Positions 25,601-33,838 of a stretch of DNA of 64,000 nt are shown piece by piece (the stretch's first letter is position 1; each line of letters begins with the position of its first letter). Made by a program: the position numbers and the translations under genes. Source of the DNA: Leucobacter chromiiresistens (GTDB lineage: Bacteria > Actinomycetota > Actinomycetes > Actinomycetales > Microbacteriaceae); assembly GCF_900102345.1 (NCBI RefSeq), contig NZ_FNKB01000002.1:1-64000 (forward strand), given 5' to 3'. The notes beneath the pieces were generated by a model that searched no databases, was not told the DNA's origin, and saw nothing but the letters and a program-made list of their open reading frames with translations.

Positions 25601-26474
25601 GTTCGTGCGCGGCGGCCAGGGGCTGCCCGACCAGCAGACCGGTGCGGTGGAGAGCACGGACGCCGAGGTGGAGCGCGTCGTGCAGCTCGTGCTGCAGCAC
25701 GCGAGCGACCGGTCGAGCGAGTCGCTCATGGTGATCACCGCGAGCGAGCGCCATGCGGTGCGCGTGTACCAGGCGGTGCTGCAGGCGTTCTCCAAGTTTC
25801 CGCAGTACCGCGACTTCCTGCTCGGCGAGCGGGCCGAGCCGTTCGCGGTGCTCACGCTCGAGCAGGCGACGGCGCAGAGCCGCGACCGCGTCATCTTCTC
25901 GATCGGGTTCGGCCGCACCCCGCACGGCCGGGTGCTCTCGAACTTCGGCGGCCTCGGCCGCCCGGGAGGGGAGCGCCTGCTCGCCGTCGCCATGACGCGC
26001 GCGCGGCGGGCGATGACGATCGTGAGCTGCTTCAAGCCGGAGGATCTCGATCGCGCGCGCATCAAGCACGGCGTCGTCGAACTCGCCGAGCTGCTGGCGT
26101 TCGAGCACCCGGAGCCCACGACGCCGTCGCTGCCCGCGGAGCGCGATCCGATGCTCGGCGAGCTCGCCGACCGACTCGAAGCGCTCGGCCTGACGGTCGC
26201 GATGGACTACCGCGGGGCGATTCCGCTCGCCGCGTCGCTCGAGGATCGCGCGATCGCGATCGACCTCGATCTCGGGGCGTCCGGCGAGTACCGCGGCGAC
26301 AGCCTGCGCGACACGCTGCGACTGCGGCCCGCCGTGCTGCGCCGTCTGGGCTGGCACTACCACCGGGTGCAGAGCTTCGACCTCTTCGCCGATCCCGATG
26401 AGGTGGCGCTCCGCATCGCGCGCATCGTCGGGTACGACGCGGGGGAGGGCGCGGCCGCATCGGGCCGCGCATGA
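22629..26474 (+). CDS. degenerate SF1 helicase-like protein
   Basis: 1281 aa from a GTG at 22629 placed six bases after a TAGGGT -10 box. The N-terminal part (about 65-280) resembles DUF4011-type domains. The P-loop reads LPGTGGTQTV (about 351-360): the catalytic Lys-Thr of GKT is replaced by Gly-Thr. The Walker B position is VLVVDAGATT, without the DE pair. Motif VI-like AMTRARRAM (about 1120) is kept. The last 110 residues resemble the REase-fold C-terminus of such helicases (LRLRPAVLRRLGWHYHRVQS). ATPase activity looks lost, so a structural or regulatory DNA role is likely. Confidence 0.75.
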   Translation: MWSVDRLRRPEKGRGAESAESSSTRANGVEAEAGAEAPAAAQQPLNEGALAKAPAQAPRDEPDLAAELSGPVSLVDAYADEHADWRRELASIGGRNPLLHFDDRPANRIELSTTHPGGLPQFITGNKILLSALIRDDLALRHARAAAGRVTDKAIEMRTVRGLETVNLGVGIAKWEYEGEEFCAPVLLRPLAIRRYGRDFELKLKQFPVVNSELIRAMREQFGISVDARTLIELSQSEGVFKPQPVIDRLRQMAAGVPGFVVQPRLVVSSFHNVAQSMVADAKELASPVLAAVCGNEPAKRQLAAAYRPVTATPPDERSPDTDRTLYDADAEQDDVLAQIDAGHSLVVHTLPGTGGTQTVVNAIGNLVRAGKRVLVVSPRRATLDGIAHRLTRVGLAGMAVSPRRLRRNLVESISRNENARTERLRDVDEALVRLRGVLLDYQAALSAPDERFGVSPLDALRKLTALSLEERPPSTTVRLDDQALGQLTLDRTSVAEALTEVARLGQFQYGPEDSPWYGVSFATTEEARSAYGTAVDLAESQLPRLISMSNELVGQTSMRPYETIAELGVYLRLLMGIRETLDRFTPEVYDRSLTEVIAAHAPRGDDEMSAANKRRLRKLAREYVRPGVHISDMYSRLVQIQQQRVLWQRYTTVVGARPEVPLGISDVVVAFQSAYQDLDALDRVLGTTADADRLKTQTLSRLASRISDLARESEVLQNIQERTAIVERMRSAHLEPLLDDLSARHVPAEDVADELELAWWQSVLERMLQSNEALLSANTSVIERLEADFRLVDDAHAGANGALLAASLSDAWRIAVLDYKQEALAMREALRSGYVSPQSLAQRAPNLLGVLAPVWAMSPYEVAMLPDTMRFDAVLVVDAGATTLAENLGAIRRAEQVVAFGDTMTQTPSHFDIAVGASDEDRETVDADALHRSSAFAQLGDVLPTLTLTRSYRAGGEDLTNLVNTRFYGGAIQSLPWAGSFLHHSSLTYEFVRGGQGLPDQQTGAVESTDAEVERVVQLVLQHASDRSSESLMVITASERHAVRVYQAVLQAFSKFPQYRDFLLGERAEPFAVLTLEQATAQSRDRVIFSIGFGRTPHGRVLSNFGGLGRPGGERLLAVAMTRARRAMTIVSCFKPEDLDRARIKHGVVELAELLAFEHPEPTTPSLPAERDPMLGELADRLEALGLTVAMDYRGAIPLAASLEDRAIAIDLDLGASGEYRGDSLRDTLRLRPAVLRRLGWHYHRVQSFDLFADPDEVALRIARIVGYDAGEGAAASGRA

Positions 26475-26689
26475 GCGCGCACGACGAGGATCAGCCGCGC
26501 CGTCGTCGGCCCCGGCGTGCGACGCGGCCGGCGGTGCCGGGCGCTGACGAGCACCCCTCGCGGCACCCGCTGACGGGGCGCGCCGCCGAGGATCGGCCGG
26601 AGGGCTGGGGCGGGCGGGCGACCGCGCCGGGAACCGCTTCCGCGCACGACGAGGCGCTCGAACGCGACCGGCCTCCCCACTGGGGGTAG
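26471..26689 (+). CDS. small Arg/Pro-rich actinobacterial protein
   Basis: 72 aa, the ATG overlapping the helicase stop (ATGA). Highly charged and disordered, ending in ALERDRPPHWG, an ending I associate with short uncharacterised actinobacterial proteins. Probably translated with the helicase-like gene. Function unknown. Confidence 0.6.
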   Translation: MSAHDEDQPRRRRPRRATRPAVPGADEHPSRHPLTGRAAEDRPEGWGGRATAPGTASAHDEALERDRPPHWG

Positions 26690-26759
26690 GCGCTGGGGCG
26701 AGCGTGCCGGGGGCGGGTGCTGCGGAGGGCGCCGCGGAGAGTGCCGAGGAGAGGCCCGG

Positions 26760-27065
26760 TCAGCTCGCGGACGAGCCGGACGACGAGCTCGATCCGGAGC
26801 TCGAGGAGCCGGATCCCGAGGAGCCCGAGCCCGAGCCCGACGAGCCGGAGCCCGACTTCGACGCCGATCCGGATCCCGATCCGCCCGACGACCGCGAGTC
26901 GGTGCGGTAGAAGCCCGACCCGTTGAAGGTGACCCCCAGCGAGCCGAAGACCTTGCGCAGCGTGCCGCCGCATTCGGGGCACTCGGTCAGCGAGGCGTCG
27001 GAGAACGCCTGGTAGATGTCGAAGGCGTGGCCGCAGTCGGAGCAACGGTAAGCGTACGTAGGCAC
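26760..27065 (-). CDS. FmdB-family zinc-ribbon protein
   Basis: 101 aa. I choose the GTG at 27065 (VPTYAYRCSDCGHAF), the usual family start, which lies 8 bases after a TATCAT box; TTG 27074 and ATG 27071 are alternatives. Four cysteines (CSDC, CPEC) make a zinc ribbon, followed by VTFNGSGFYRTD and a Gly/Ser repeat tail of about 40 residues. FmdB-like proteins are small putative regulators. The neighbours (5-FTHF cyclo-ligase, galU) are typical in this group. Confidence 0.85.
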   Translation of the reverse strand: MPTYAYRCSDCGHAFDIYQAFSDASLTECPECGGTLRKVFGSLGVTFNGSGFYRTDSRSSGGSGSGSASKSGSGSSGSGSGSSGSGSSSSGSSSSSGSSAS

Positions 27066-27119
27066 AAGCATCAATGATACCCGGTCGTGCCGGGCGGCTG
27101 CGCGGGCAGGGCGATCGGG

Positions 27120-27713
27120 CTATCGCTCGCCGCCGACGGCGAAGCGGAGCACGCGCGAGGCGGTGACGGCGCCCGTCACCGGAACGTCGTGCGCATCGCG
27201 CGGCAGCGAGGCGTACACGTCCTCGTCATCGACCACGGCGTAGACCGGGGGCCTCCGATCGAGCGATCCGAGCATCCGGTCGTAGTAGCCGAGCCCCCAG
27301 CCGAGCCGGGTGCCCGACGCATCGACCGCGCACGCGGGCACGATGAGCAGGTCGACCTCGGCCGCGGCGCCGGTCTCGAGCCGGGGGCCGCTCGGCTCCG
27401 GGATCCCGTGGAGGCCCGCGACGCGCGCGCCCGTGTCGACCGCCCACGCGATGCGGTGCCCGGGCAGCGAGACGGGCAGCAGTACGCGCACCCCCGACTC
27501 GCGCGCCCACCGCAGAAAGCCGTTCACGTCGGGTTCGCCGACGAGCGGCGCGTAGGCGGTCACCGACCGCGCGCCGGAGGCCGAGACGAGGTCGATGAGC
27601 TGCTCCGCGAACCCAGCGCTGCGCCGCGCGCGCTCCGCCGCCGACCGGCCCAGTCGGCGGGCCCGCACCGCCGATCTCACCGCGATCTTCTCCGAGCGGG
27701 CGTCCCGAGCCAT
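27120..27713 (-). CDS. 5-formyltetrahydrofolate cyclo-ligase
   Basis: 197 aa from the ATG at 27713 (ATG 27725 is possible). It converts 5-formyl-THF to 5,10-methenyl-THF with ATP, returning stored folate to one-carbon metabolism. The family's C-terminal motif is clear: RLGWGLGYYDRML, preceded by LLIVPACAVDASG. The N-terminal region KIAVRSAVRARRLGRS fits the substrate-binding part. Divergent from galU. Confidence 0.88.
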   Translation of the reverse strand: MARDARSEKIAVRSAVRARRLGRSAAERARRSAGFAEQLIDLVSASGARSVTAYAPLVGEPDVNGFLRWARESGVRVLLPVSLPGHRIAWAVDTGARVAGLHGIPEPSGPRLETGAAAEVDLLIVPACAVDASGTRLGWGLGYYDRMLGSLDRRPPVYAVVDDEDVYASLPRDAHDVPVTGAVTASRVLRFAVGGER

Positions 27714-27788
27714 AGCACCCAGCATAGGTGCGACGCGAGCCCATCCGCATGACTTTGCTGCCTCAGGCGCAAAGGATAGGCTGACGTT

Positions 27789-28718
27789 ATGACTGAGAAG
27801 CACGCGACCCAGAGCCGTTCGGTGACGAAGGCCGTTGTGCCGGCCGCGGGGCTCGGCACCCGCTTCCTCCCGGCGACGAAGGCGATGCCCAAGGAGATGC
27901 TCCCCATCGTCGACAAGCCCGCGATCCAGTACGTGGTCGAGGAGGCCGCGTCGGCCGGGCTCGGCGACGTGCTGATCATCACGGGCCGCAACAAGGACAA
28001 CCTGCTCAACCACTTCGACAGCGTTCCCGAGCTCGAGTACTCGCTCGAGCGCAAGGGCGACGAGGGCAAGCTCGACAAGGTGCGCGAGTCGAGCGAGGTC
28101 GCCGAGGTCCACTTCCTGCGCCAGGGCCAGCCGCTCGGGCTCGGGCACGCGGTCGGCCGGGCGCGCTGCCACGTCGGCGACGAGTCGTTCGCGGTGCTGC
28201 TCGGCGACGACCTCATCGATCCCCGCGACCCGCTGCTCGACCGCATGATCGCCGAGCACGATGCGCGTGGCGCCACCGTCATCGCGCTCATGGAGGTGCC
28301 CCGCGAGTCGGTGCACCTGTACGGCTGCGCGTCGGTCGAGGAGACCGACGACCCCGACGTCGTGCGCATCACCGGCCTCGTCGAGAAGCCGTCGGCCGAG
28401 GAGGCGCCCTCGAACCTCGCCATCATCGGCCGCTACGTGCTGCGGCCCGAGATCTTCGACGTGATCGACGAGCTTCCGCCCGGGCGCGGCGGGGAGATCC
28501 AGCTCACCGACGGCCTCAACCACCTGGCCGAGGGCAAGGGGGAGGGCCCGGTCTACGGCGTCATCTTCCGCGGGCGCCGGTACGACACGGGCGACCGCGC
28601 CGACTGGATCAAGGCGAACGTGCTGCTCGGCGTCGACCACGACGAGCTGGGCGAAGAGATCTCCGACTGGATCGTCGACTTCGCGGATCGCCTCCGCGAG
28701 CAGCGCTCCGAGGGCTGA
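27789..28718 (+). CDS. galU: UTP-glucose-1-phosphate uridylyltransferase
   Basis: 309 aa. It makes UDP-glucose from UTP and glucose-1-phosphate for glycans and galactose metabolism. The nucleotide motif is VVPAAGLGTRFLPATKAMPK (about 15-34), followed by EMLPIVDKPAIQYVVEEA and later LGDDLIDP and VEKPSAEEAPSN, all typical of GalU. TAGGCT (27777-27782) lies six bases before the ATG, so the mRNA is probably leaderless. Confidence 0.93.
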   Translation: MTEKHATQSRSVTKAVVPAAGLGTRFLPATKAMPKEMLPIVDKPAIQYVVEEAASAGLGDVLIITGRNKDNLLNHFDSVPELEYSLERKGDEGKLDKVRESSEVAEVHFLRQGQPLGLGHAVGRARCHVGDESFAVLLGDDLIDPRDPLLDRMIAEHDARGATVIALMEVPRESVHLYGCASVEETDDPDVVRITGLVEKPSAEEAPSNLAIIGRYVLRPEIFDVIDELPPGRGGEIQLTDGLNHLAEGKGEGPVYGVIFRGRRYDTGDRADWIKANVLLGVDHDELGEEISDWIVDFADRLREQRSEG

Positions 28719-28723
28719 CCCCG

Positions 28724-29332
28724 GTGCCGCTCGGCCGCGAGATCGACGATCCGGGAACGCTCTCGGCCGGTCGGGTGGCCGTGCGGATCATCCGGTGGTC
28801 CGACGCCGAGCCGCTGCGCTCGCTGCTGACCGAGAACCGCTCCTGGCTGCAGCGCTGGGAGGCGACGCACCCCTCGGGCCGCAGCGTGGTGCCCGGATCG
28901 GTGTCGATGCGGCCGATGGTGCGCACCCTGCGCAAGCAGCTGCGCGCGGGGAGCGGTATGCCCTTCGTCGTGCTCTACGACGGGGCCGTGGTCGGCCAGC
29001 TCAGCGTCTCCGAGATCAGCGGAGGCGCCCTGCAGTCGTCGCAGATCGGCTACTGGGTCTCCGAGCACGTCGCGGGCCGGGGCGTCACCACGACCGCCGC
29101 GGCGCTCGTCATCGACCACCTCTTCGGGGCGCTCGGGCTGCACCGCGTCGAGGTGTGCATCAGGCCCGAGAACGACGCCTCGCTCCGCGTCGTGGCGAAG
29201 CTCGGGCTGCGGCACGAGGGATCGCGCACCGCGTACATCCACATCGATGGCGCCTGGCGCGACCACGAGGTCTTCGTCGCGCTGCGCGGTGAGACCGCGG
29301 CGGGGTACGTGGCGCAGCTGGCGCATCGGTGA
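28724..29332 (+). CDS. GNAT acetyltransferase, RimJ-like
   Basis: 202 aa from a GTG at 28724, five bases after galU. Pattern IRWSDAEPLRSLLTENRSWL, then IGYWVSEHVAGRGVTTTAAA (the acetyl-CoA loop) and RVEVCIRPENDASLRVVAKL matches RimJ/RimL-type N-acetyltransferases acting on protein N-termini or small amines. It is in one unit with galU. Substrate unknown. Confidence 0.85.
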   Translation: MPLGREIDDPGTLSAGRVAVRIIRWSDAEPLRSLLTENRSWLQRWEATHPSGRSVVPGSVSMRPMVRTLRKQLRAGSGMPFVVLYDGAVVGQLSVSEISGGALQSSQIGYWVSEHVAGRGVTTTAAALVIDHLFGALGLHRVEVCIRPENDASLRVVAKLGLRHEGSRTAYIHIDGAWRDHEVFVALRGETAAGYVAQLAHR

Positions 29333-29462
29333 CGGCATCAGGGCCGGCGGCGCGGCGTACGCCTGCCCTCCCTTGCCGACGCCGGCCCGCCCCGAGACCA
29401 TTTGATCGTGATCGCGGCGCGCCGGGGATGGCGCCCCTCGCGCACGCCGTACAGTGATCCCC

Positions 29463-30512
29463 ATGACTGGCGGCGTACTGGGCGGAGGCGTGATCTTCGT
29501 GATCGCCGCACTGCTGTGGGGCGCCGTGCTCGTTCCGAACTGGGCGAGGCGCCGCGAGTTCCGCGCCGCGGAGAAGAACGCGCTCCGGCTGCAGCGCACC
29601 CTGCGTCTCCTCGCAGAGACCACGGAGGTGCCGCAGGAGGTGCGGCTCGAGGCGACGGCTCGCGAGGCGCTCGCGCACGAGCGGCTGCTGCGGAGCGCCC
29701 AGAAGCGTCAGGATGCCGAGCGTCGAGCCGCGCTCGCAGAAGCGGAGGCAGAACAGGTGCGTGCGGAGATTCGCGCTCGACAGATGCAGCGCAAGCAGGC
29801 GGCGGTCGAGCGCTCGGCGAAACTGCGCAGGCCGGTGGCGCGGCGCGTGCGCGCGACCGCGGCGCTCGGTGCGCTGCTCGGGCTCGTGGGGCTGCTCGTC
29901 GGGGCGGGCTTCGCGATCGGGGGGAGCGGGGCCTCGCTGCTGATCGGCGCCGCACTGCTCTTCGCCGCCTCGAGCGGCGCGCTCGTGCTGCTCGCCCCCG
30001 GCCGCGCCCGCGTGCGCGCGGTGCCGGCCGAGCAGGTCACCTCCGCCATCGCGACCGCGGTCGTCGAGTCGGCGCCGCAGCACGTCGCGGCACCCGACAC
30101 GGCTTCGGAGGCGGCCGCAGCCGCGGCGCACGCGGAGGCGCAGCGCGCCGCCGCCGAGCGCATCGAGCTCGCCCGCGCCCGAGCCCGGGCGCGCGCCGAA
30201 CGGCCGGCCCCGCAGGAGAACCAGACCGACTCGATGCTGCTCCGCGAGGTGCGCAAGCAGCTCGCGCAGGCCGCCGAGGCGGCCCCCGACCCGCGAGCGG
30301 CGGCGGCGTCGGCCGCAGCCGAGGAGCAGGCGCGCCAGCAGGCTCAGGCGGCGGATGAGGCTCGGGTGCGCGAGCAGGCCCGTCAGCGCGAGCTTCGCGC
30401 TCAGCAGCAGGAGGCGAGCAACCGGCTCCGCAGCATGGGCGTGGTCGGCGACACCGCCGCGGGAATGCCCGATCTCGACGCCGTGCTGCGGCGGCGGCGC
30501 AACGCCGGCTGA
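29463..30512 (+). CDS. membrane protein with long coiled coils
   Basis: 349 aa from the ATG at 29463, seven bases after a TACAGT box (leaderless). An N-terminal TM (GGVIFVIAALLWGAVLVP), a charged helical region (about 35-110), two TM helices (GALLGLVGLLVGAGFAIGG and LLIGAALLFAASSGALVLLA) and an Ala/Glu/Arg coiled coil to the end. No family recognised; a structural or envelope role is a guess. Confidence 0.65.
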   Translation: MTGGVLGGGVIFVIAALLWGAVLVPNWARRREFRAAEKNALRLQRTLRLLAETTEVPQEVRLEATAREALAHERLLRSAQKRQDAERRAALAEAEAEQVRAEIRARQMQRKQAAVERSAKLRRPVARRVRATAALGALLGLVGLLVGAGFAIGGSGASLLIGAALLFAASSGALVLLAPGRARVRAVPAEQVTSAIATAVVESAPQHVAAPDTASEAAAAAAHAEAQRAAAERIELARARARARAERPAPQENQTDSMLLREVRKQLAQAAEAAPDPRAAAASAAAEEQARQQAQAADEARVREQARQRELRAQQQEASNRLRSMGVVGDTAAGMPDLDAVLRRRRNAG

Positions 30513-30536
30513 GCCCCGCAGCGATCCGCTGACGTC

Positions 30537-31970
30537 TCAGCGGTCCGCTGCACGCTCCCGGCGTATTCCGCGACGGGCGAGCGCTGCGTACAGCGCCGCG
30601 GACACGATCACGCCCACCGGAGCCGAGAGGTCGACGAAGCCGAGCGCGACGGCGATGAGGCCCGTCCACACGTCGGTCGATACGCAGAGCGCTGCCGCGA
30701 TGCCGCCCGCGACCACCGCGATGAGCCCCGCCGCGCCGAAACCTCCGCGGAACCAGTAGGCAGCGCCGGGCCGCTCGTCGAAGAGGGCGAGGCCGTCGTA
30801 GCGGTTGCGGCGCAGCACGACATCGGTGGCGTACACCGCCATCGTCGGCGCCGAGATCACGATGAGGAACTGCAGCATCAGGTTCACCGCGCCGAGCAGA
30901 CTGGTCGAGAGCACGAGCACGATCGTGAAGCCGGTGCCGAGGGCGCCGATGAGGATCGCTGAGGGGATGCGCCGGATCGGCACCCCGATCGACTGGAACG
31001 CCATGCTCGCGGTGTACGTGGTCATGCCGTTGAGGGCGATCGTGTTGACGATGACGCCGAGCACGAACACCGGTCCGAGCCAGCCGGGCAGGAGCTCGAG
31101 GAGCACGTACTCGATGCCCTGCTCGGCCGCAGCCGGAGTCACGATGGTGCCGAGGAGCGCGCCGACGGAGACGAGGACGATACTGGGCAGCGCGCCGCCG
31201 AGACCGGTCGCCGCGATGATGCTGCGCGCAGGCGTGTCGCGCGGCAGGTAGCGCGCGAGGTCGGCGCTGTTCGAGTACGAGAGCGGGGTCGATGCGAGGA
31301 TCGCGAACCCGATCGAGAGGCTCGACCAGAGCGGTGCGCCCGAGAGGGGTTCGGGCTGCACGAAGGCGAGGTCGATCCGCGGCAGGATGCACACCGTCAC
31401 CGCGATGAAGACGAGGGCGAGCCCGGTGGTGACCCAGGTGTACGCGCGGAGGATCAGCCCGTGGCCGAACACGGCGATGAGCACCGTGCAGGCGGAGACG
31501 GCGATCGACACGAGGATGAGTGCGGTCAGCCGATCCGGGAACCCCCATCGCATGAGCAGCTCCGCCCCCATGAACGACGAGGCGACCCAGTTCAGGGCGA
31601 GGAACACTCCCGAGATGAACCAGCCGTACACCGCGATCACGATCCTGTTGCCGCGAACGCCGTAGATCGCGCGCTGGATCACGGAGCCGGAGGTGCCCGC
31701 CGCCGGGCCGCTGATCGCCACGACTCCCGGAAGCGCCCAGAGCAGCTGCGCGGCCACGATCATGAGGATGGCCTGCCAGACCTCGAGGCCCAGCAGCAGC
31801 GTGAGCGACGCTCCGATGGTGAAGCTCAGCACGCTCACGTTCGGGGCGGCCCAGACGGCGAACAAGCTGCGCGCGCGGCCGTTCCGTTCAGTCTCGGGCA
31901 CCAGGTCGATGCCGCGGGTCTCGGGGCGCGAGGCCCGGTCGGCGGATTGCAGCGGGGGTGATTTCGGCAT
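30537..31970 (-). CDS. NCS1-family nucleobase permease (cytosine/purine type)
   Basis: 477 aa with about 12 TM helices. Typical NCS1 segments are WAAPNVSVLSFTIGASLTLL near the start and YGVRGNRIVIAVYGWFISGV. These import cytosine, purines, allantoin or related compounds with a cation. The gene is divergent from a TetR regulator with a single palindrome between them, so import is probably induced by the substrate. Confidence 0.85.
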   Translation of the reverse strand: MPKSPPLQSADRASRPETRGIDLVPETERNGRARSLFAVWAAPNVSVLSFTIGASLTLLLGLEVWQAILMIVAAQLLWALPGVVAISGPAAGTSGSVIQRAIYGVRGNRIVIAVYGWFISGVFLALNWVASSFMGAELLMRWGFPDRLTALILVSIAVSACTVLIAVFGHGLILRAYTWVTTGLALVFIAVTVCILPRIDLAFVQPEPLSGAPLWSSLSIGFAILASTPLSYSNSADLARYLPRDTPARSIIAATGLGGALPSIVLVSVGALLGTIVTPAAAEQGIEYVLLELLPGWLGPVFVLGVIVNTIALNGMTTYTASMAFQSIGVPIRRIPSAILIGALGTGFTIVLVLSTSLLGAVNLMLQFLIVISAPTMAVYATDVVLRRNRYDGLALFDERPGAAYWFRGGFGAAGLIAVVAGGIAAALCVSTDVWTGLIAVALGFVDLSAPVGVIVSAALYAALARRGIRRERAADR

Positions 31971-32004
31971 TGAAATCCTCTTTCGGTCGGGAGATTCCGT
32001 CCAC

Positions 32005-32024
32005 TATTGAAACACACTTCAATA
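32005..32024. promoter_or_regulatory. TetR operator between permease and regulator
   Basis: TATTGAA, six bases and TTCAATA form a perfect inverted repeat in the divergent promoter region. It lies 35 bases upstream of the TetR start and just upstream of the permease start, so one bound dimer could act on both genes. Clearly AT-rich in a GC-rich setting. Confidence 0.75.
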
Positions 32025-32058
32025 GCGCGGGGAATCGGCATCTCGTAGACTGCGGAGC

Positions 32059-32694
32059 ATGGGGGCACGCGCGGGCACGTCGAGAAGCCGTGAGACGCCC
32101 GCCCGGCGGCGCGAGCAGATCCTCGACCACGCCGCCCGCATCGCGATCGCGCACGGCCTCGAATCGGTCACCCTGCGCGCGGTCGCCGAGCCCCTCGGCG
32201 TGCAGCCGAGCCTCGTGCACCACTACTTCTCGTCTTCGGAGGCGCTCGTCATCGCAGCGTTCGAGCGGGCGATCGCGAGCGAGCGGAGCGGTCTCTTCGA
32301 CTCGGCCGGCTCGCCCACCCGGCGTCTCGCCACGATGATCCGCCGGGTCGAGAGCGGCGACGCGATCCACCTCGCCAGGTTCTGGCTCAACGCGCGCAAC
32401 CTCTCGCGATTCCGCCCCGAACTCGCGCGATCCGTCGCCGAGCAGGAGCGGCTCGACCGCGACGCACTGGTGGCGATCCTCCGCGAGGGCGTCGCGAGCG
32501 GCGAATTCGCGTGCCCCGATCCGCTCGTCGCCTGCATCCGGATCTTCATCGCCATCGACGGCGTCGGCGCCTACGCGAACGACCTCGAGGACTTCGCCCA
32601 CCCCGCCTTCCGCCACTTCGTCACCGACGTCGCCGCGTGGGCCGTCGGCGTCGCGCCCGAGGGCCTGCGCCGGGAGGTCGACGCCATGGCGTGA
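32059..32694 (+). CDS. TetR-family regulator of the NCS1 permease
   Basis: 211 aa. An N-terminal TetR helix-turn-helix (REQILDHAARIAIAHGLESV, TLRAVAEPLGVQPSLVHHYF) is followed by an all-helical ligand domain. TAGACT lies seven bases before the ATG (leaderless). Divergent from the permease with a shared operator, so it most likely represses both and senses a nucleobase or its breakdown product. Confidence 0.85.
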   Translation: MGARAGTSRSRETPARRREQILDHAARIAIAHGLESVTLRAVAEPLGVQPSLVHHYFSSSEALVIAAFERAIASERSGLFDSAGSPTRRLATMIRRVESGDAIHLARFWLNARNLSRFRPELARSVAEQERLDRDALVAILREGVASGEFACPDPLVACIRIFIAIDGVGAYANDLEDFAHPAFRHFVTDVAAWAVGVAPEGLRREVDAMA

Positions 32695-32730
32695 GCGCGG
32701 GGGCGGCGGCTGACTGGGGCCGCAACGCAA

Positions 32731-32761
32731 AAGGTCTCGACTCCCGTGGAGTCGAGACCTT
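32731..32761 (-). terminator. terminator of tRNA-Ala
   Basis: AAGGTCTCGACTCC (32731-32744) and GGAGTCGAGACCTT (32748-32761) form a perfect 14-bp stem with a 3-nt loop. On the minus strand it is followed by TTTT, a classic intrinsic terminator, seven bases after the tRNA. Confidence 0.85.
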
Positions 32762-32767
32762 GCTCGG

Positions 32768-32840
32768 TGGATCTGAGGGGAATCGAACCCCTGACCTTCT
32801 CATTGCGAACGAGACGCGCTACCAACTGCGCCACAGACCC
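32768..32840 (-). tRNA. tRNA-Ala(CGC)
   Basis: 73 nt that fold into a full cloverleaf. Acceptor GGGTCTG/CAGATCC, D-arm GTGGCGCAGTTGGTAGCGC, anticodon stem TCTCG/TGAGA with loop TTCGCAA (anticodon CGC), and a T-arm with TTCGATT. CCA is not encoded. The terminator follows directly. Confidence 0.93.
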
Positions 32841-32914
32841 TGACAGCGTCTGAGTCTAGCAGGCGAACCGCGCCCGACGAAAATCGAGCACCCGCGCGCC
32901 GCTACACTGTGCTG

Positions 32915-33541
32915 GTGGCTCCCGCGATCTGGCTCTCCCTGCTCGCGGCCACCGTGGTCATCTGCATCACCCCTGGAGCGGGCGCCATCAACACCATGTC
33001 GAACGCGCTCGCGGTCGGCTGGCGTCGATCCATCTGGGGCGTGCTCGGTCAGGAGCTCGCGCTGCTCGCCCACATCGTGATCGTCGCGGCGGGCGTCGGC
33101 GTGCTGGTCGCGAACACCCCCGCGCTGTTCAACGCGATCCGCTACATCGGTGCGGCGTACCTCGTCTACCTCGGCGTGCGTCTCATCTTCACGAAACCGC
33201 AGCCCCCGGCCGCCGACGCCGAAGGCGCCCGCCGCGCCACCACCCGGTCCGCGATGCTCCGCCGCGGATTCTGGGTGAACCTGCTCAACCCGAAGGCCAT
33301 CGTGTTCTTCCTGGCCTTCATCCCGCAGTTCATCAACGTCGACGCCCCGATCCTGCCGCAGTACCTGATCCTCATCGCCACCGCCGTCGGCGTCGACGTG
33401 ATCGTGATGTGGGGCTTCTTCGCGGTCGCCGCGCGCCCCTTCCGGCGCTACACCGCGACGGCTCGCGGGCAGCGGGTGCTCAACTCGGTGTTCGGGGCGC
33501 TCTTCGTGGGCGTCGCGGCGCTCCTGCTCTTCATCCACTGA
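32915..33541 (+). CDS. LysE/RhtB-family amino acid exporter
   Basis: 208 aa from the GTG at 32915, six bases after TACACT (leaderless; GTG 32909 touches the box). Six TM helices and the N-terminal family pattern (ICITPGAGAINTMSNALAVG) plus RRGFWVNLLNPKAIVFFLAF identify a LysE-superfamily exporter. Substrates of relatives are lysine, threonine or homoserine lactone; which applies here is unknown. Confidence 0.85.
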   Translation: MAPAIWLSLLAATVVICITPGAGAINTMSNALAVGWRRSIWGVLGQELALLAHIVIVAAGVGVLVANTPALFNAIRYIGAAYLVYLGVRLIFTKPQPPAADAEGARRATTRSAMLRRGFWVNLLNPKAIVFFLAFIPQFINVDAPILPQYLILIATAVGVDVIVMWGFFAVAARPFRRYTATARGQRVLNSVFGALFVGVAALLLFIH

Positions 33542-33605
33542 CCCCCGACCAGGGGCCCGCCGGCGATGAGCCGCGGTGCCGCGATCCGGTAAGCTGATCG
33601 GGTTG

Positions 33606-33677
33606 GCCCCTATAGCTCAGCGGTAGAGCTACGGACTTTTAATCCGCAGGTCGTAGGTTCGATCCCTACTGGGGGCA
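33606..33677 (+). tRNA. tRNA-Lys(TTT)
   Basis: 72 nt with acceptor GCCCCTA/TGGGGGC (one G-T pair), D-arm GCTCAGCGGTAGAGC, anticodon loop CTTTTAA (anticodon TTT) and T-arm GTAGG TTCGATC CCTAC. CCA is not encoded. Its 3' end resembles but does not equal the putative att remnant at 13309-13330. Confidence 0.93.
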
Positions 33678-33838
33678 CCGATGCATGCGGTGCACGATCG
33701 CGCGCGGCTCCGCACGCGGAGTGCGCACCGGATCAGCCGAAGCCGCCGTGCACACGGGTCTCTGAGGCGGGTGCGGCAGACTGGCCAGGGCGAGCCGCGA
33801 GGGCGACGCCGAGCAGTCTGAGCATGGAGGTCTGACCG

